A stretch of 64,000 nucleotides of DNA from Prosopocoilus inquinatus. Its lineage: Eukaryota; Arthropoda; Insecta; Coleoptera; Lucanidae. Below the pieces are notes generated by a model. That model was given only the letters and a program-made list of their open reading frames with translations, did no database searches and was not told the DNA's origin. Where the stretch lies: NCBI GenBank assembly GCA_036172665.1, contig CM069877.1:16703001-16767000 (forward strand), given 5' to 3'. The translations under genes and the position numbers were made by a program. This document shows positions 12,000-21,877 of the stretch, piece by piece. Position 1 is the stretch's first letter; every line of letters starts with the position of its first letter.

Positions 12000-12366
12000 G
12001 TCGCGGTGTTTTAAATGGCTTTCAAAGAAAGTATGAAGTATTAGCTAACAACATACTGAGAAAAACATTCCCAATAAAAACTAAAATCAAATACAATCCA
12101 AAGAAGTATTTTTTCAAATTACTTAATCGCATTAGAACTAAAATACATGACTCGTGGCTTTCAATAATGGAAAACAAAAAATTCAAATATGTAAAAACAT
12201 GTAGGATGATTAAAATAATAAAGTTGATATTACTTCTGGCGAAACCAAAAGTCCAGTAGGTATATGTCTGAAAATTCAAATTAAATTTTTGTTTAATTTA
12301 TCGTTTTGAAATTTTAAACAACCTTAAAATTCTAGAAGGGCGAATATACAGCCTTGGGACACACGG
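12000..12366. repeat. Interspersed repeat shared with 43.3-43.8 kb
   Basis: The blocks GGCTTTCAAAGAAAGTATGA, AAAATTCAAATATGTAAAAA, TTTTTGTTTAATTTAT, ATTCTAGAAGGGYGA and GGGACAC occur in the same order at about 43286-43805. The edges resemble the GGACACCCGGTATA ends of common insect MITEs. Confidence 0.55.
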
Positions 12367-12414
12367 TAGAAATTCAATGAAGACAAATGAAACGATAATG
12401 TTATAAATAGTTTA

Positions 12415-12500
12415 CACAGCGACATCCTACGATCACTTTTTGACCTAACATTGCATTAACATTGACAAATTCAAGCCAGTTTGCTACATAATAACTCATC
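12415..12500 (+). repeat. Hammerhead-family retroposon, 5' fragment
   Basis: CAGCGACATCCTACGATCAC, then TTTTTGACCTAACATTGCA, and GACAAATTCAAGC match the first 85 bp or so of the family seen intact at 20639-20935. No ribozyme part is present, and target duplications were not recognised. Confidence 0.65.
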
Positions 12501-13988
12501 CCGTACCCCATAGTATGAACAGGGAAGCGGAGGACCCAGTATGTTTCAAAACTTAATGTAATAATAAAAGGTTAAATATCGAAAAGGTATTTTAAAATTT
12601 TACAATATAAGTATTATTCTAGTGATCAGTAATAATTAATGAGTTGATTATAATCAATCCAATGCAATTTAAATTTAGTTCAAATCAGAGCTACAGTGTA
12701 GTCATCACTTCATCAGCTCACCCACGCATTGTCTACAATTATTAAAACAATTGATATGAGAACAAACCAAAGTTTAAATTTAATCTGTCAGTAGACCCTA
12801 AACAATTAACTTCTGGTTACACAGTATTACGTTGCAAAAATAAAACACTTATAGCAAAAGTGTCCTTTTTTAGCTTAAAACTAAAAAAAAATGAATTTAA
12901 AACATTAACAAAAAAACAAGTTCAAAACTTAAAAATAAAGCACTTATATCAAAAGAGTTCTTTTTTAGCTTGAAATTACAAAAAATGAATTTAAAACATT
13001 ATCAAAAAAAAACATGTTTAAAACAGATGCTATGTTTTTAATTCGGTGTCTTAAACATGTTTTAAACACTATGTTTTAAACAGTTTGTTTTAAACTTTCC
13101 AACCCTGCTATCGATAGAATTATTGCATGACTGATGTTATTGAAGGAGCTAACATATATAAAAGTTGGATACTATCAGTACGAAATAATGTCAATTTTTA
13201 TATTAAATTTTCTAAATTAATTTCATAATCGCACTTTAAAATTAAAATCATTTTAATGCCTGTTTTGCTCTTAGAAATGTGACATTCTTACAGGCAAGAA
13301 ACACCAAAGTTCGCTTAATAAAAAAATAACTATACTGACAAATGCGGTTAAATTGACATTATATGTCTGACAGTAAACACTTTTATCATTGTTAGTTGTT
13401 AGTTCATTCGAATAATTCTCTCGATAGTGTTTTACCGATAGTCCCCATTATCGATATTAACCGCTACCGATAGTTCCGACTATCGATAAGCCAATCACTA
13501 CTGCGCACTGCAGCCATGAAACATTGGAGTTTTTGTGGGAATTTTTCGACGATCAAATTATCAGTCGTTATGCAACTATTCTGTGGACATCGAGATCTTG
13601 CGATTTGACGTTGTGCGACTTTTTCTTGGATGTACATCAAACAACTCAATGTACAGCAATACATAACATAGAAAGTCTGCCAAATCGTTTACGAGACGAA
13701 TTTAATGAAATAAACGCAAATCCAATCATGTTAAAGAATGTCGTGAATGGTTTAAAACGTAGTCTTTTAAAATGTTATGAACAGAGCGGAGGCCTTTTCA
13801 ACCCTTTTTATAAACTCTTTGTTAAAGATAAAATTTTAATTGGTAATATTAATTTTTTTAATTATACCGCTATAAAATAGAGGTTATTATCCGCAGCAAG
13901 TGACAGTTGTAAATAAGAGTGTATGAGTTAAGACATATCTTCGTTAATCGTTGTCATTTCAAAGCATGCTAGTTATTCTGTGACTGTA

Positions 13989-15347
13989 CAGAGTGGACCA
14001 TTATTGATGGTTTCACAGGGATTCTGAGCTATTTATAGGAATAGAAGAAAACAGTTTTTGCGACCCAATGCTACTTTTTCGAGGAAAACTCTGTGGAGAA
14101 AACAAAAGTTAGCTATCTCGTTTCGTTCGGAAAATATCGGCCAAAAACGAGTTTTTCTGAAAAATTATTCTTCACAATATCTCAGCTGCTTGACAAGATA
14201 TTTTGAAAATTCAAAAACTATTTTATTCAGAAATTAAAGTAGATTCACTGCATCAGTTCTGCGAAACAGACTATAACTATCTAATTTTAAATTGAAACCG
14301 CAGCTGCATGACACAAATAAATTGCTTGTTTAATGAGGTTTTCAAAGATATGAAGTTTGATACAATTATGTTTATAAATAACAAAGATATTAAATTTCAT
14401 AATTTTGCACCACCTATCAAGCTATCTATGACACTAGAAACAAAAGAAAATTCAGTTGTTTTCCTCAGGAATTGTTATTAGAGAACTCTAAAAAGTTGAT
14501 ATTTTTAAATGTTAAATATTAAATTACTAAAAATACTTAGATGTGATTAAATTTATTAATATACAAAAGTTCTTGAAAGTAATATTAAACATAAGAAATA
14601 TCCGACATTTCAATGATTTCTTAAGGAAACTCACTAATTTAAAACAATTTAAAATATATAAAAATCTCCTGATTATTAATATTATAATAATAATTAAAGA
14701 AATGTTCAAATGGAGTTAAACCATTTTTACATGCTAGTGGTTTTATCAGTCAGATTAGTCAGTCTCTAATAAATACAGAAAGGAAGCTATTTATTTACTG
14801 AATTAAATTAGCTGTTTTACTTAACAATAATTGATTTTTTGTGGAAAACAAATGAACTATTTTTTTGTTTTTGGTGTCATGGGTGGCTTGTTAGCTACCA
14901 CAAAACAAAAAATAATTAGTATCTTTGTTATTTGTAAAAATAATTATGCGGAACTTTATATTTTTTGAAAACCTCATTAAACAAGCAATTTATTTGTGTC
15001 ATAGCCAACTGCGATTTATATTTAAAATTAGAAACTTATTGTCTGTTTCAGAACTGGTGCAATTTCTACAAAAGATAATAACGTCAGTGAAATGAACGTT
15101 AATTTCTGAATAAAATAGTTTTTGAATTTTCAAAATATCTCGTCAAACAGCTGAGATATTGTGAAAAAGAATTTTTTGGAAGAATTCGTTTTCGGCCGAT
15201 ATTTTCCGAACGAATCGAGATAGCTAACTTTTATTTTCTCTACTGAATTTTTCTCGAAAAAGTAGGGTTGGGTCACGAAAACAGTTTTCTTCTATTCCTA
15301 TAAATGACTAAGAAACCCTGTGAAACCATCAAAAATGGACCACACTG
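13989..15347. mobile_element. Long-TIR DNA element with arms of about 400 bp
   Basis: The left arm, 13989 to about 14385, and right arm, about 14910-15347, are inverted copies with roughly 85% identity by eye. Shared blocks include GATGGTTTCACAGGG, ATTTATAGGAATAGAAGAAA, GAGATAGCTAAC and GAGGTTTTCAAA. Ends CAGAGTGGACC and CAGTGTGGTCC are bounded by TA on both sides, so a Tc1/mariner-type insertion site is likely. The centre of about 520 bp has no gene. It probably folds into a giant hairpin when single-stranded. Confidence 0.75.
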
Positions 15348-15374
15348 TACTGTTGCAGCCATTGAAAACTAGTA

Positions 15375-15865
15375 CAGTTGCGGTCCTTAAAAGCTAGTTT
15401 ATTGAGAATTGACGTCAAAAGTTCGTAATTTTGTAATGTGGAAATCACTTTCATTTATCATTTTTAACATATAAAATAGCGACATCTTACTATCGCTTTT
15501 TGACCTAACATTGCAGTAGGATAGACAAATTGAAGCGGGATTTGCTCCTAATGAGTCCCCCATGCAAGGCGGCCATGCTTGCTGTCAAAGCATAATGAAA
15601 GATTTTAGAAAAATTTTGTGCAAATCGTTTTTGATTGCAGTGAGAACCTCGAGCAGCCTCTGGACAGCTGTTTCAGCCCTGCTTGGGGCTTCTTCAGAAA
15701 CAGCTGTCCAGAGGCTGCTCGAGGTTCTCACTGCAATCAAAAACGATTTGCACAAAATTTTTCTAATATCATTTTAACGTTTAGAAACATTTAAATTTAC
15801 GAATACACTACACCGCCGAAATATTGTATTTGTCAAAGTATACCAGTTTTCAAAGGCCGCAACTG
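15375..15865. mobile_element. MITE CAGTTGCGG, copy 1, interrupted
   Basis: Termini CAGTTGCGGTCCTT and AAAGGCCGCAACTG are flanked by TA (15373-15374 and 15866-15867). The element is interrupted by the hammerhead retroposon at 15469-15766, so its own length is about 180 bp. Confidence 0.72.
15469..15766. mobile_element. Hammerhead-family retroposon R1, with perfect palindrome
   Basis: 298 bp bounded by a target duplication, TATCATTTTTAAC at 15456-15468 and TATCATTTTAAC at 15767-15778 (one T missing). The first 90 bp match the family 5' end (ATAAAATAGCGACATC, CGCTTTTTGACC, GACAAATTGAAGCGG). The last 162 bp are a perfect inverted repeat of 70 + 70 bp around a 22-nt centre that holds the hammerhead stem II. 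Read on the minus strand the centre gives CTGAAGA, an AGCCC/GGGCT stem, GAAA, CAGCTG and TC. The upstream half of stem I has been replaced by an inverted copy of the downstream half, so normal ribozyme folding is doubtful. Confidence 0.85.
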
Positions 15866-15867
15866 TA

Positions 15868-16020
15868 CAATGAGAATTTACATCAATGTCAAAAATTCGT
15901 AATTTTGTATTTTGTAAATCAAACCTTCATCTAGCATCATTTAGAGTGACTTGAGTGACGTTTAGAAACTTCAGATTTAGAATCAGTTTACACCGCCGAA
16001 ACATTGTAAGGCCGCAACTG
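15868..16020. mobile_element. MITE CAGTTGCGG, copy 2 (partial)
   Basis: Directly follows copy 1 and shares the TA between them. The internal TTCGTAATTTTGTA, GTTTAGAAAC and ACACCGCCGAAA are repeated in the same order, and it ends in AAGGCCGCAACTG plus TA. The left terminal repeat is missing. Confidence 0.65.
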
Positions 16021-16027
16021 TACATAC

Positions 16028-16368
16028 TGTTAGAGCCGTGACGCGCAAATAGATCTATTTTTAGCACTAGCCACCCCATCTTGCGTCACAGAATGTTGTC
16101 GAAAATTTCTCGTCCGTTCCAGCATATTCGAGAATTACAGCGAACTACTATAAAAGCCCGCCAGGCGCGCCAGTTGGTTCAGTTAGAAGTTAGCAAGCGA
16201 AGGGTTTGTGCCTCGAATAAATAGAAAGTACATTTTGTAAAAATGTTATTTGACAGACAAGTGTTGCAGCTCATTATTATTGTGTTTTTAATTGTGTAAA
16301 GCGACAGCTTGAAATTAAAGTGTTCTGAATTTAACGACTATAATTTGTGAACCCTCAAGTTCATAACA
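16028..16368 (+). mobile_element. Solo LTR, 341 bp
   Basis: It begins TGTTAGAGCC and ends CATAACA (TG...CA), with exact 4-bp duplications ATAC at 16024-16027 and 16369-16372. A TATA box, an arthropod initiator and an AATAAA lie in the order U3-R-U5. No second LTR or internal region is nearby, so this is the product of LTR-LTR recombination. A 4-bp duplication favours Gypsy or a related group; without internal sequence the family cannot be fixed. Confidence 0.82.
16149..16184 (+). promoter_or_regulatory. Core promoter of the solo LTR
   Basis: TATAAAAG at 16149-16156 and an initiator TCAGTT at 16179-16184 are about 30 bp apart, the canonical insect spacing. The GC-rich stretch between them contrasts with the AT-rich surround. 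AATAAA at 16216-16221 could serve as the polyadenylation signal of R. Confidence 0.7.
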
Positions 16369-16434
16369 ATACGTTACTTATTGTACTATTCAGAAATATT
16401 TGAATTTAACGATTTAAAAATTTAAGAATTTAAT

Positions 16435-16558
16435 GGCCGTTTTCATAATTAGATTTTAAGGAAGCTTTAATTTAAAGTCACTTTAAGAATAGGGAAACAA
16501 ATGTATTTTTTTAGGTTAAAGTTACTTTAAATTTAAAGTCCGATTATGAAAGCGGTCC
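16435..16558. mobile_element. Palindromic MITE GGCCGTTTTCATAAT
   Basis: GGCCGTTTTCATAATTAGAT at the left and inverted GGACCGCTTTCATAATCGGA at the right, then AGCTTTAATTTAAAGT-like inner palindromes. 124 bp. A broken copy is at 56962-57080. Confidence 0.68.
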
Positions 16559-16594
16559 TACGTCAAAGAAATTTTTATAGGAAGGAGTTAAATG

Positions 16595-16704
16595 GTGCTA
16601 TTCTGCGATGCTGAAAATGCGATTCTGAACGACTCTCATTTTGAATTTTAAACTTTAAAGTATTAAAGAGTTAAAGTTACTTAATTTTGTTTTCTGAATA
16701 GCAC
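16595..16704. mobile_element. Small MITE GTGCTATTC
   Basis: The ends GTGCTATTC and GAATAGCAC are exact inverted repeats, with weak inner complementarity. About 110 bp, no coding capacity. Confidence 0.45.
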
Positions 16705-17757
16705 AATTAAACTTGTTGAGTTATACACTGATAAAAGTTTTTGTGTAAATTTACCGTAATTATCGGTGGTTGCCAGTGACCATCGATAAATAATTATAGT
16801 AAATTACCACTCGTCTGTAAAAATACAATTTGGGTGGATTTGTGAGCAGTTATAAGTTTTAAATTTTAATTTACATCTGAAATGCGCACCGCGTATATTC
16901 CGATGATATTTAAGGATAATTTTATTTTTGTAACGATTCGAGGGCTGCGTCGCAGATATCATACTTAATGCATTTTTATAGCAGATACCTAATCACATTT
17001 CTATCCTTCCTTGAGTTTTCAGTTGTATCACCCCGCGTCTGATCACAATGCAACATGACACTTGTCAAATATTGGTGAATTTGTGTTAGGCTCCTCCATT
17101 TAAACAAATTCGTTGCCACTCAAATTACATAAGTTTTTGTTTTTAGTTCATTAGCCGTATAACACCGCCCACCCTCCTTCATAAGCTGATCTTATTAGTC
17201 CCTAGAGAATAAGAAATCGATTTCAGAAAGAGTACCTACTTCCATAGTTGCCAGATTTTTTTTTATTTGAAAATTTCCATTATTTTTCCAAAATTTATAT
17301 AAAAAATCAATTTTTAACTTTATGTTATTGTTAAAAATAATCAATAAATAAATAAATAAAGAATCTGTACCTGCAATGTCTTTTCTCGTAACTTGAAAAA
17401 TAACCATAATACATTACGATCAGCCTTGTCTATCGCAAAATAGAGGTCTTGTTCATACCAATCATTTTGAATGTGAGTTTAGAGTCGAATTGATCAGTAG
17501 TACTAGTAGTGATGGACATTACTTTTTAGACACCCGGTATACATTTTAATGTTTTATTGGATAACGAAATTACTATTACGTAATTATAAATAAGTCTTTC
17601 TTTGTACTGTCGTCGCCAAAAAAGTGGAGACTTTTTGACGTAAATTTAATAATGCTAAGAATTTTGATGAATGACTGAAATCACGAACTGACACTTGCGT
17701 ATGACTGACAGCAATTAATAAAATTCTGTAATTATTTCAATTTGAAAAATATTGATT
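16705..17757. other. No gene recognised
   Basis: AT-rich stretch with only short frames. GACACCCGGTATA near 17530 resembles an insect MITE end, but the partner was not found. A TAAA-type microsatellite run (AATAAATAAATAAATAAA) lies near 17343. Confidence 0.4.
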
Positions 17758-17759
17758 TA

Positions 17760-19190
17760 CGCTACTCAAAATAATTAACGCATATTGTGAATGCGGCCAC
17801 AGATACGGCCAATCAATCTAAATTTGACGTTTAAAATTGGCAAGTTTTATTATGTTTTCTCTTATTTTGATTTCTTAGAGTGATAAAACCATTGCCTGAA
17901 GTTTTTTTTTTCTTTTTATTTAGTATACCAAGAAACTTCATTTTATCTCAAAACAGTTAAAGTATTGTTTTCGGTATTTGATTGTTGAATTTAATAATAG
18001 GAAATAATGACAGGAGTACTTCACGAAATTTGGAAGAAGCTGAAGGACGATTAGTCGTTCGTCTCGTAAACAGATGTTACCACCGATATCTAGAGGAAGG
18101 CCAATTTAATAGACGTCGAGGACAAGGTCTATCGAGAATTACAACAGCAGTACAGGACCGTTTTATAAGATTTTCGGCGCTTTGGCGTCGTATCGTTACT
18201 GCAAGAGGATTGCAAAATTACCTTCAGCGAGTCCATAACATTCGGGTATCTGATCAGACTATTAGAAATCGCCTCCACGAACATCACTTAAGAGCAAAGC
18301 GTCCTGCTACGAGCCCTCGTTTGACCAGGGAACATCGTATAAGACGCCTTGCATTCGTAAGGGAGTACGTTGCCTGGACCCCTGAAGATTGGAGCGTTGT
18401 TTTCTTTACGGATGAATCTCGTTTTACCTAAGCACTAATGACCGCAGGGCAAGAGTATGGAAAACTCCAGATACGCGTTTTGCAAAGTTCAATATACGGC
18501 AATTGGAAGCATTTGGCGGAGATGGTGTGGCATTAACTTTCACGGCTGTACTGATTTACACGTGTTACTTAACGAGACTCTAACTGCAACTCGGTATGTA
18601 AGGATCATCTTAAAATGGTATGTTGTGCTTCTTGCCCCATTTATTGGTGATGCTTTCCAGTTAGTGCAGGATAATGTACGTCCCCACACTGCGAGAATAG
18701 TACGCGAATACCTAAACGATGTTGGTATCAACCAAATCGGATGGCCAGCGAGGTCTCCTCATTTGAATTGCATAGAGCTCACTTGGAACATGTTAGGGGC
18801 AAAAAGTCAAAATGAGGGAATATTCACCAGTGACACTTCAGGATCTTTCTGAAGCACTTGTTGAGGAATGACAGAAATATCGCCGGAATCTGTTCAGAAT
18901 TTAATTTTGAGAATGCCAAATCGGTATGGACCTGTGGTATGAACAAGGGGAGGCAATGCAAATTATTGTAGTCGTTCTTTTTCCTCAACAACCATTTCTA
19001 ATTCAAAATTTGTTTTTAGTGTGTTTCAATGTTTAATTTTCAATTTTTCATGAATTTGTTGTTAGTTTCACGTTGAATTAAAATTTTGTCAATAACAGAT
19101 TAATATCAAACTGTATTACTTCATATTCATCCTTTAAAACCTCTGGAATATTGTGTTTTGAGAATTATGCGTTAATTATTTTGAGTAGTT
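17760..19190 (+). mobile_element. Tc1-like transposon, 1.43 kb
   Basis: The terminal repeats share CTACTCAAAATAATTAACGC exactly and are flanked by TA (17758-17759 and 19191-19192). The size and a single transposase gene fit the Tc1 group. The copy is complete at both ends but its gene is broken. Confidence 0.88.
17982..18990 (+). pseudogene. Tc1 transposase (DD34E type), frameshifted
   Basis: The N-terminal bipartite HTH is readable to 18431: RYLEEGQFNRRRGQGLSRIT, then the second helix block IRVSDQTIRNRLHEHHL. The first catalytic Asp is in VVFFTDESRF. A stop (TAA at 18429) follows, then the frame changes near 18525. The second Asp is in QDNVRPHTARIV. The glutamate block reads ARSPHLNCIELTWN against the usual SPDLNPIEHxWD, so the Glu survives but neighbours have changed. 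Further indels after 18800 precede a readable C-terminus (LQDLSEAL, then ILRMPNRYGPVV). Inactive. Confidence 0.85.
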
Positions 19191-19192
19191 TA

Positions 19193-19776
19193 TATTAGCC
19201 GTACAGATAAGGCAAAAATGGAAAATGAATTTATTAATTTTTACTAAAAAGTTAATTTGTTTATCATTCGTAAATAACTGTTCATAATTATTTACAAATC
19301 CACTGTGGGCCTTGAATTTCTCGAGATTGTCTCATCTTTATATTAATAGGAGTACTAATTAGCTGTTTACATTATAAATGTTTTACTGATACATATCTTT
19401 GTAACTTGGTAAAATTTTATTTATTATTTTTCTGATAATAACAAGGAATTTTTAATTGAGCTATAAATAAATTTTCGATCTATGTAAATGCGCATTAATT
19501 TATCTGCACAAGCTAAATTTAAATTTTTATTCCTCAAATAAACCAAATGGTCTATAAAACTAGATCCACATATTACTAATAGAGTACAGAATTGTCGAAC
19601 ATGAGCATAATCAAATTTGTACATCTGTCGTTTAATATTGATTTATAAATAAGTATTCGATATTAAGTAACAGCGTAAATACTATTTGAGCTTTTCGATG
19701 TAAACTATTAGTTTAGTACTATTAGTGAAATTTAGTTTTGATTGCACGGTAAGACGTGAAACTGAAGCAACAAACT
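19193..19776. other. No gene recognised
   Basis: AT-rich; nothing supported on either strand. Confidence 0.4.
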
Positions 19777-19778
19777 TA

Positions 19779-20017
19779 CCCAAGCAACACATACATACGT
19801 TTAATAAAGGATAAAATGTCCACGAGATAGATGTTGACAAAACGTCTTCCATATACTAAATGCGATGTTTCTGTATCAAAGTGGTATAACGTATACGTTT
19901 ATTAGACGGCTTAAAACATGTACGTTGACCGTAACCGTTCAATAAATGTACAAATGTCCAACCAAAACCAAAATATGGTTGAATACACGAAAATTAAACC
20001 AAAGTGTGTTGCTTGGG
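19779..20017. mobile_element. MITE CCCAAGCAACAC
   Basis: Termini CCCAAGCAACACAT and GTGTGTTGCTTGGG are inverted repeats flanked by TA on both sides. About 239 bp, non-coding. Confidence 0.7.
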
Positions 20018-20019
20018 TA

Positions 20020-20627
20020 GGTAAAGGCTTTGTGTGTTCATCGTCTCTGATATCATCGACGGAATTTGATATAATACGTTGTCAAGGGAAGGAGTTTCTT
20101 TGTAATTATGATCCGTAATTAATTTCATCGGCACTTGTTGCACGAATTTCCAATTTTGGTTGTTACGCCGGAAGTTTTGTGCTATGTGGCTTCCTACGTT
20201 GAATATTGTAACGAGTATCTGCTACAAAGGCATTAATCTACCGCGCTAATACTCCTAGTTTGTGTTTACTTTAGATGTACGGTCGTTAGTCGAAATTAGA
20301 CGTGATATCCTTGCTCAGGTTCCACCTTGTGTAAATACACGCATCACCTCGTTTTCATAAATTGATTATATTTATTGACGTGTTAATTGAGAAGTTTTGG
20401 ATCGAACAACATTAAGATAACGCTGATTCGTGGTTTCGTTTGCAAAATTTTCGAGTTCTTACAAACAGTACTTGATAATAACTTAAAATTAGTTTATTAA
20501 ACCAATTACTCTTTTTCTGCTCTGAAGGAAATTGCGATTAATTTTAAACAATCTCAAAATAAAGTAAACTATATGCGGGTAAGGTAATGGACAGTTTTGG
20601 GTAACTGGTCCTCTTTTTCGTATTACC
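20020..20627. other. No gene recognised
   Basis: Possibly unique sequence; slightly less AT-rich than its neighbours. No exon-like frame with splice sites was found. Confidence 0.4.
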
Positions 20628-20638
20628 TTACCTTTATT

Positions 20639-20935
20639 GAACAGATAAAACAGAGACATCCCACGATCGCTTTTTGACCTGACATTGTAGTAGGATAGAC
20701 AAATTGAAGCGGATTTGCTACCTAATATGATGTCAGGTCAAAAAGATGTCGCTGTTTTATCTGTTCATCACTATTACATCGCAATTGCGAATAAATTAGA
20801 CAAGTCGTTTTAGTTTGCAGTAGGAATGTCGAGCTACGTCTCTGCTGACGAAGCCCCAAACAGGGCTGAAACAGCTGTACAGAGACTGTTCGAGGTTTTC
20901 ACTGCAATCAGAAACAATTTTCAACAAAATTTTTA
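20639..20935 (+). mobile_element. Hammerhead-family retroposon R2, full length 297 bp
   Basis: Bounded by exact 11-bp duplications TTACCTTTATT (20628-20638 and 20936-20946). Structure from 5' to 3': GAACAGATAAAACAG and CGATCGCTTTTTGACCTGAC; a spacer with GTAGGATAGACAAATTGAAG; the inverted partner GTCAGGTCAAAAAG to TTTTATCTGTTC; then GCAATTGCGAATAAATT; then a long imperfect stem I around a type I hammerhead core; and the tail TTTTCAACAAAATTTTTAT. It has no coding capacity. Duplications of this size imply target-primed or similar RNA-mediated insertion. Confidence 0.88.
20838..20886 (+). ncRNA. Type I hammerhead ribozyme, minimal form
   Basis: Stem I is GTCTCTG (20838-20844) paired with CAGAGAC (20880-20886), 7 of 7. 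The core CTGACGA is at 20845-20851. Stem II is AGCCC/GGGCT with loop CAAACA. GAAA is at 20868-20871. Stem III is the palindrome CAGCTG with no loop, followed by T-A at 20878-20879, after which cleavage is expected. All conserved core positions are present. Stem III is too short to close within one molecule, as in hammerheads that act as dimers. Stem I continues outward as an imperfect helix of about 45 bp (TCGTTTTAGTTTGCAGT against ACTGCAATCAGAAAC). Confidence 0.87.
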
Positions 20936-20946
20936 TTACCTTTATT

Positions 20947-21319
20947 ATTATTAAATTTTCTATTTTTAATTAAAACTATTTAATTGTCATAGCATATCAG
21001 TATAACACAACATAACAGTAAAAGATAAGTTATTGCATTTTAGAACATTAAATATAAGGACCTGATTTTAGGTAAAACACCTTTTTTTTAGATTTTTAGA
21101 TTTTACAGATCTTTTTGCATATCTTTTCGTTTCATTAGAAATAGAGCCATTTAGAGTACCTTTTTTCAATTTTTGTTTACCTATTGCCACTTTTTTTTAC
21201 CTAATTTGCCCTTTTATCACTTAAATAAAAATGTTTATTATTTAAACGGGATTGTTTTTGCTATCGCTGCCTAAAATAAATAAATACTAAATTGTTATTA
21301 TACCGTCAACGTGACTTAC
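20947..21319. other. No gene recognised
   Basis: AT-rich, with a T8 run near 21082. Nothing supported. Confidence 0.4.
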
Positions 21320-21519
21320 AAAGGCCGCCTTCACATAACCGGAGCTGCTGAATTACTGACCCATTACGTGGACTTTCAGCGAATGGTGTTCCTGAACGGG
21401 TAACATAGCGAACTTTAAAATTCGAACTATTAAAACTTAGCACCACAAGCTATCTGTCTGTGCTATGCATAAGCTGAGTCAGCAACTTAGCTGCTGTGGA
21501 GATCTAAACGCGGCCCTTT
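21320..21519. mobile_element. MITE AAAGGCCGC, about 200 bp
   Basis: AAAGGCCGCCTTCACATAAC, GAGCTGCTGAATTACTGAC at the left matches the inverted right end AAAGGGCCGCGTTTAGATCT, CAGCTAAGTTGCTGAC. Terminal repeats of about 40 bp at roughly 70% identity. Confidence 0.55.
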
Positions 21520-21828
21520 CAGGTAAACCGAAAGAGTGTAATAATAAACTAATAAGAAAATATGCGGAAAGTAAAAATCTTTGAATCAAAGGACTGAATC
21601 AAATAATAATTAAATGTATTTCAAGTTTTAAATGATAAGTTATTGTTCTATAGAGTTTATGGCAAGCCAGTAAATCAGATGATCAAAGTATTAATATTAA
21701 ATCTGAACGATTAAAAATAAGGTGAAAGACAGCCAATAATTAAAGTTTTTACAAAATTCAGGATAATGATTTTAATTTTAATAAATTTTGTTGCAAATCG
21801 TTTTTGATTGCAGTGAAAATCTCGAGCA

Positions 21829-21877
21829 GCCTCTGTACAGCTGTTTCAGCCCTGCTTGGGGCGTCGTCAGCAGAGAC
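21829..21877 (-). ncRNA. Type I hammerhead ribozyme, minus strand
   Basis: Read on the minus strand: GTCTCTG, core CTGACGA, stem II GCCC/GGGC with loop CAAGCA, GAAA, CAGCTG, TA, then CAGAGGC. Stem I pairs 7 of 7 with one G-U. The base pair next to the core is C opposite U instead of A-U as in the 20.8 kb copy, the only weakness. The longer helix outside stem I is also kept (TCGTTTTTGTTTGCAGTGG against CACTGCAATCAAAAACGA). Confidence 0.83.

Larger units (their letters stand above)
11669..13107. mobile_element. Second hAT, nested in the first
   Basis: The termini are CAGGATTGGAAA and, inverted, CAGGGTTGGAAA. Flanks are CTATCGGT (11661-11668) and CTATCGAT (13108-13115), an 8-bp duplication with one mismatch. 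Subterminal stretches are rich in TTTAAACATGTTTTAAAC-like palindromes on both sides. No transposase is visible; the interior contains a repeat shared with 43.3-43.8 kb and a piece of the hammerhead family. Confidence 0.78.
11194..13499. mobile_element. hAT element inserted in the IS630-like transposase
   Basis: The left end TAGTGGTGGGCCTTTCGACA and the inverted right end TAGTGATTGGCTTATCGATA are followed on both sides by AGTCGGAACTATCG. Flanks CTGCACGT and CTGCGCAC could be a decayed 8-bp target duplication. The TATCGATAG words repeat many times in both subterminal regions. An inner inverted pair (about 11300-11353 against 11618-11668) brackets the left half. No transposase is seen. It was later invaded by another hAT at 11669. 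Confidence 0.7.
11089..13805 (+). pseudogene. IS630-like transposase, split by a hAT insertion
   Basis: The 5' piece (11089-11193) reads GTLTAEQYRNDILTPFME, then after a stop and frameshift YFQRDEVTAR. The latter corresponds to the FQQDGAxxHxAR block with the second catalytic Asp. The 3' piece (from about 13500) reads HETLEFLWEFFDDQIISRY, then TSRSCDLTLCDFF, matching the LLRxxFxxRxISR and WPPRSCDLTPxDFFLWG blocks that carry the third Asp. The two pieces are colinear and in register once the 2.3 kb hAT at 11194-13499 is removed. The N-terminal half is not recognisable. The family is that of insect IS630/Tc1-like transposons with DUF4817, related to the better copy at 28.2 kb. Confidence 0.72.

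Noticed and set aside
15562..15777. 71-codon frame across the 70-bp palindrome
   Set aside because: Produced by the palindromic ribozyme arms, not by a protein gene.
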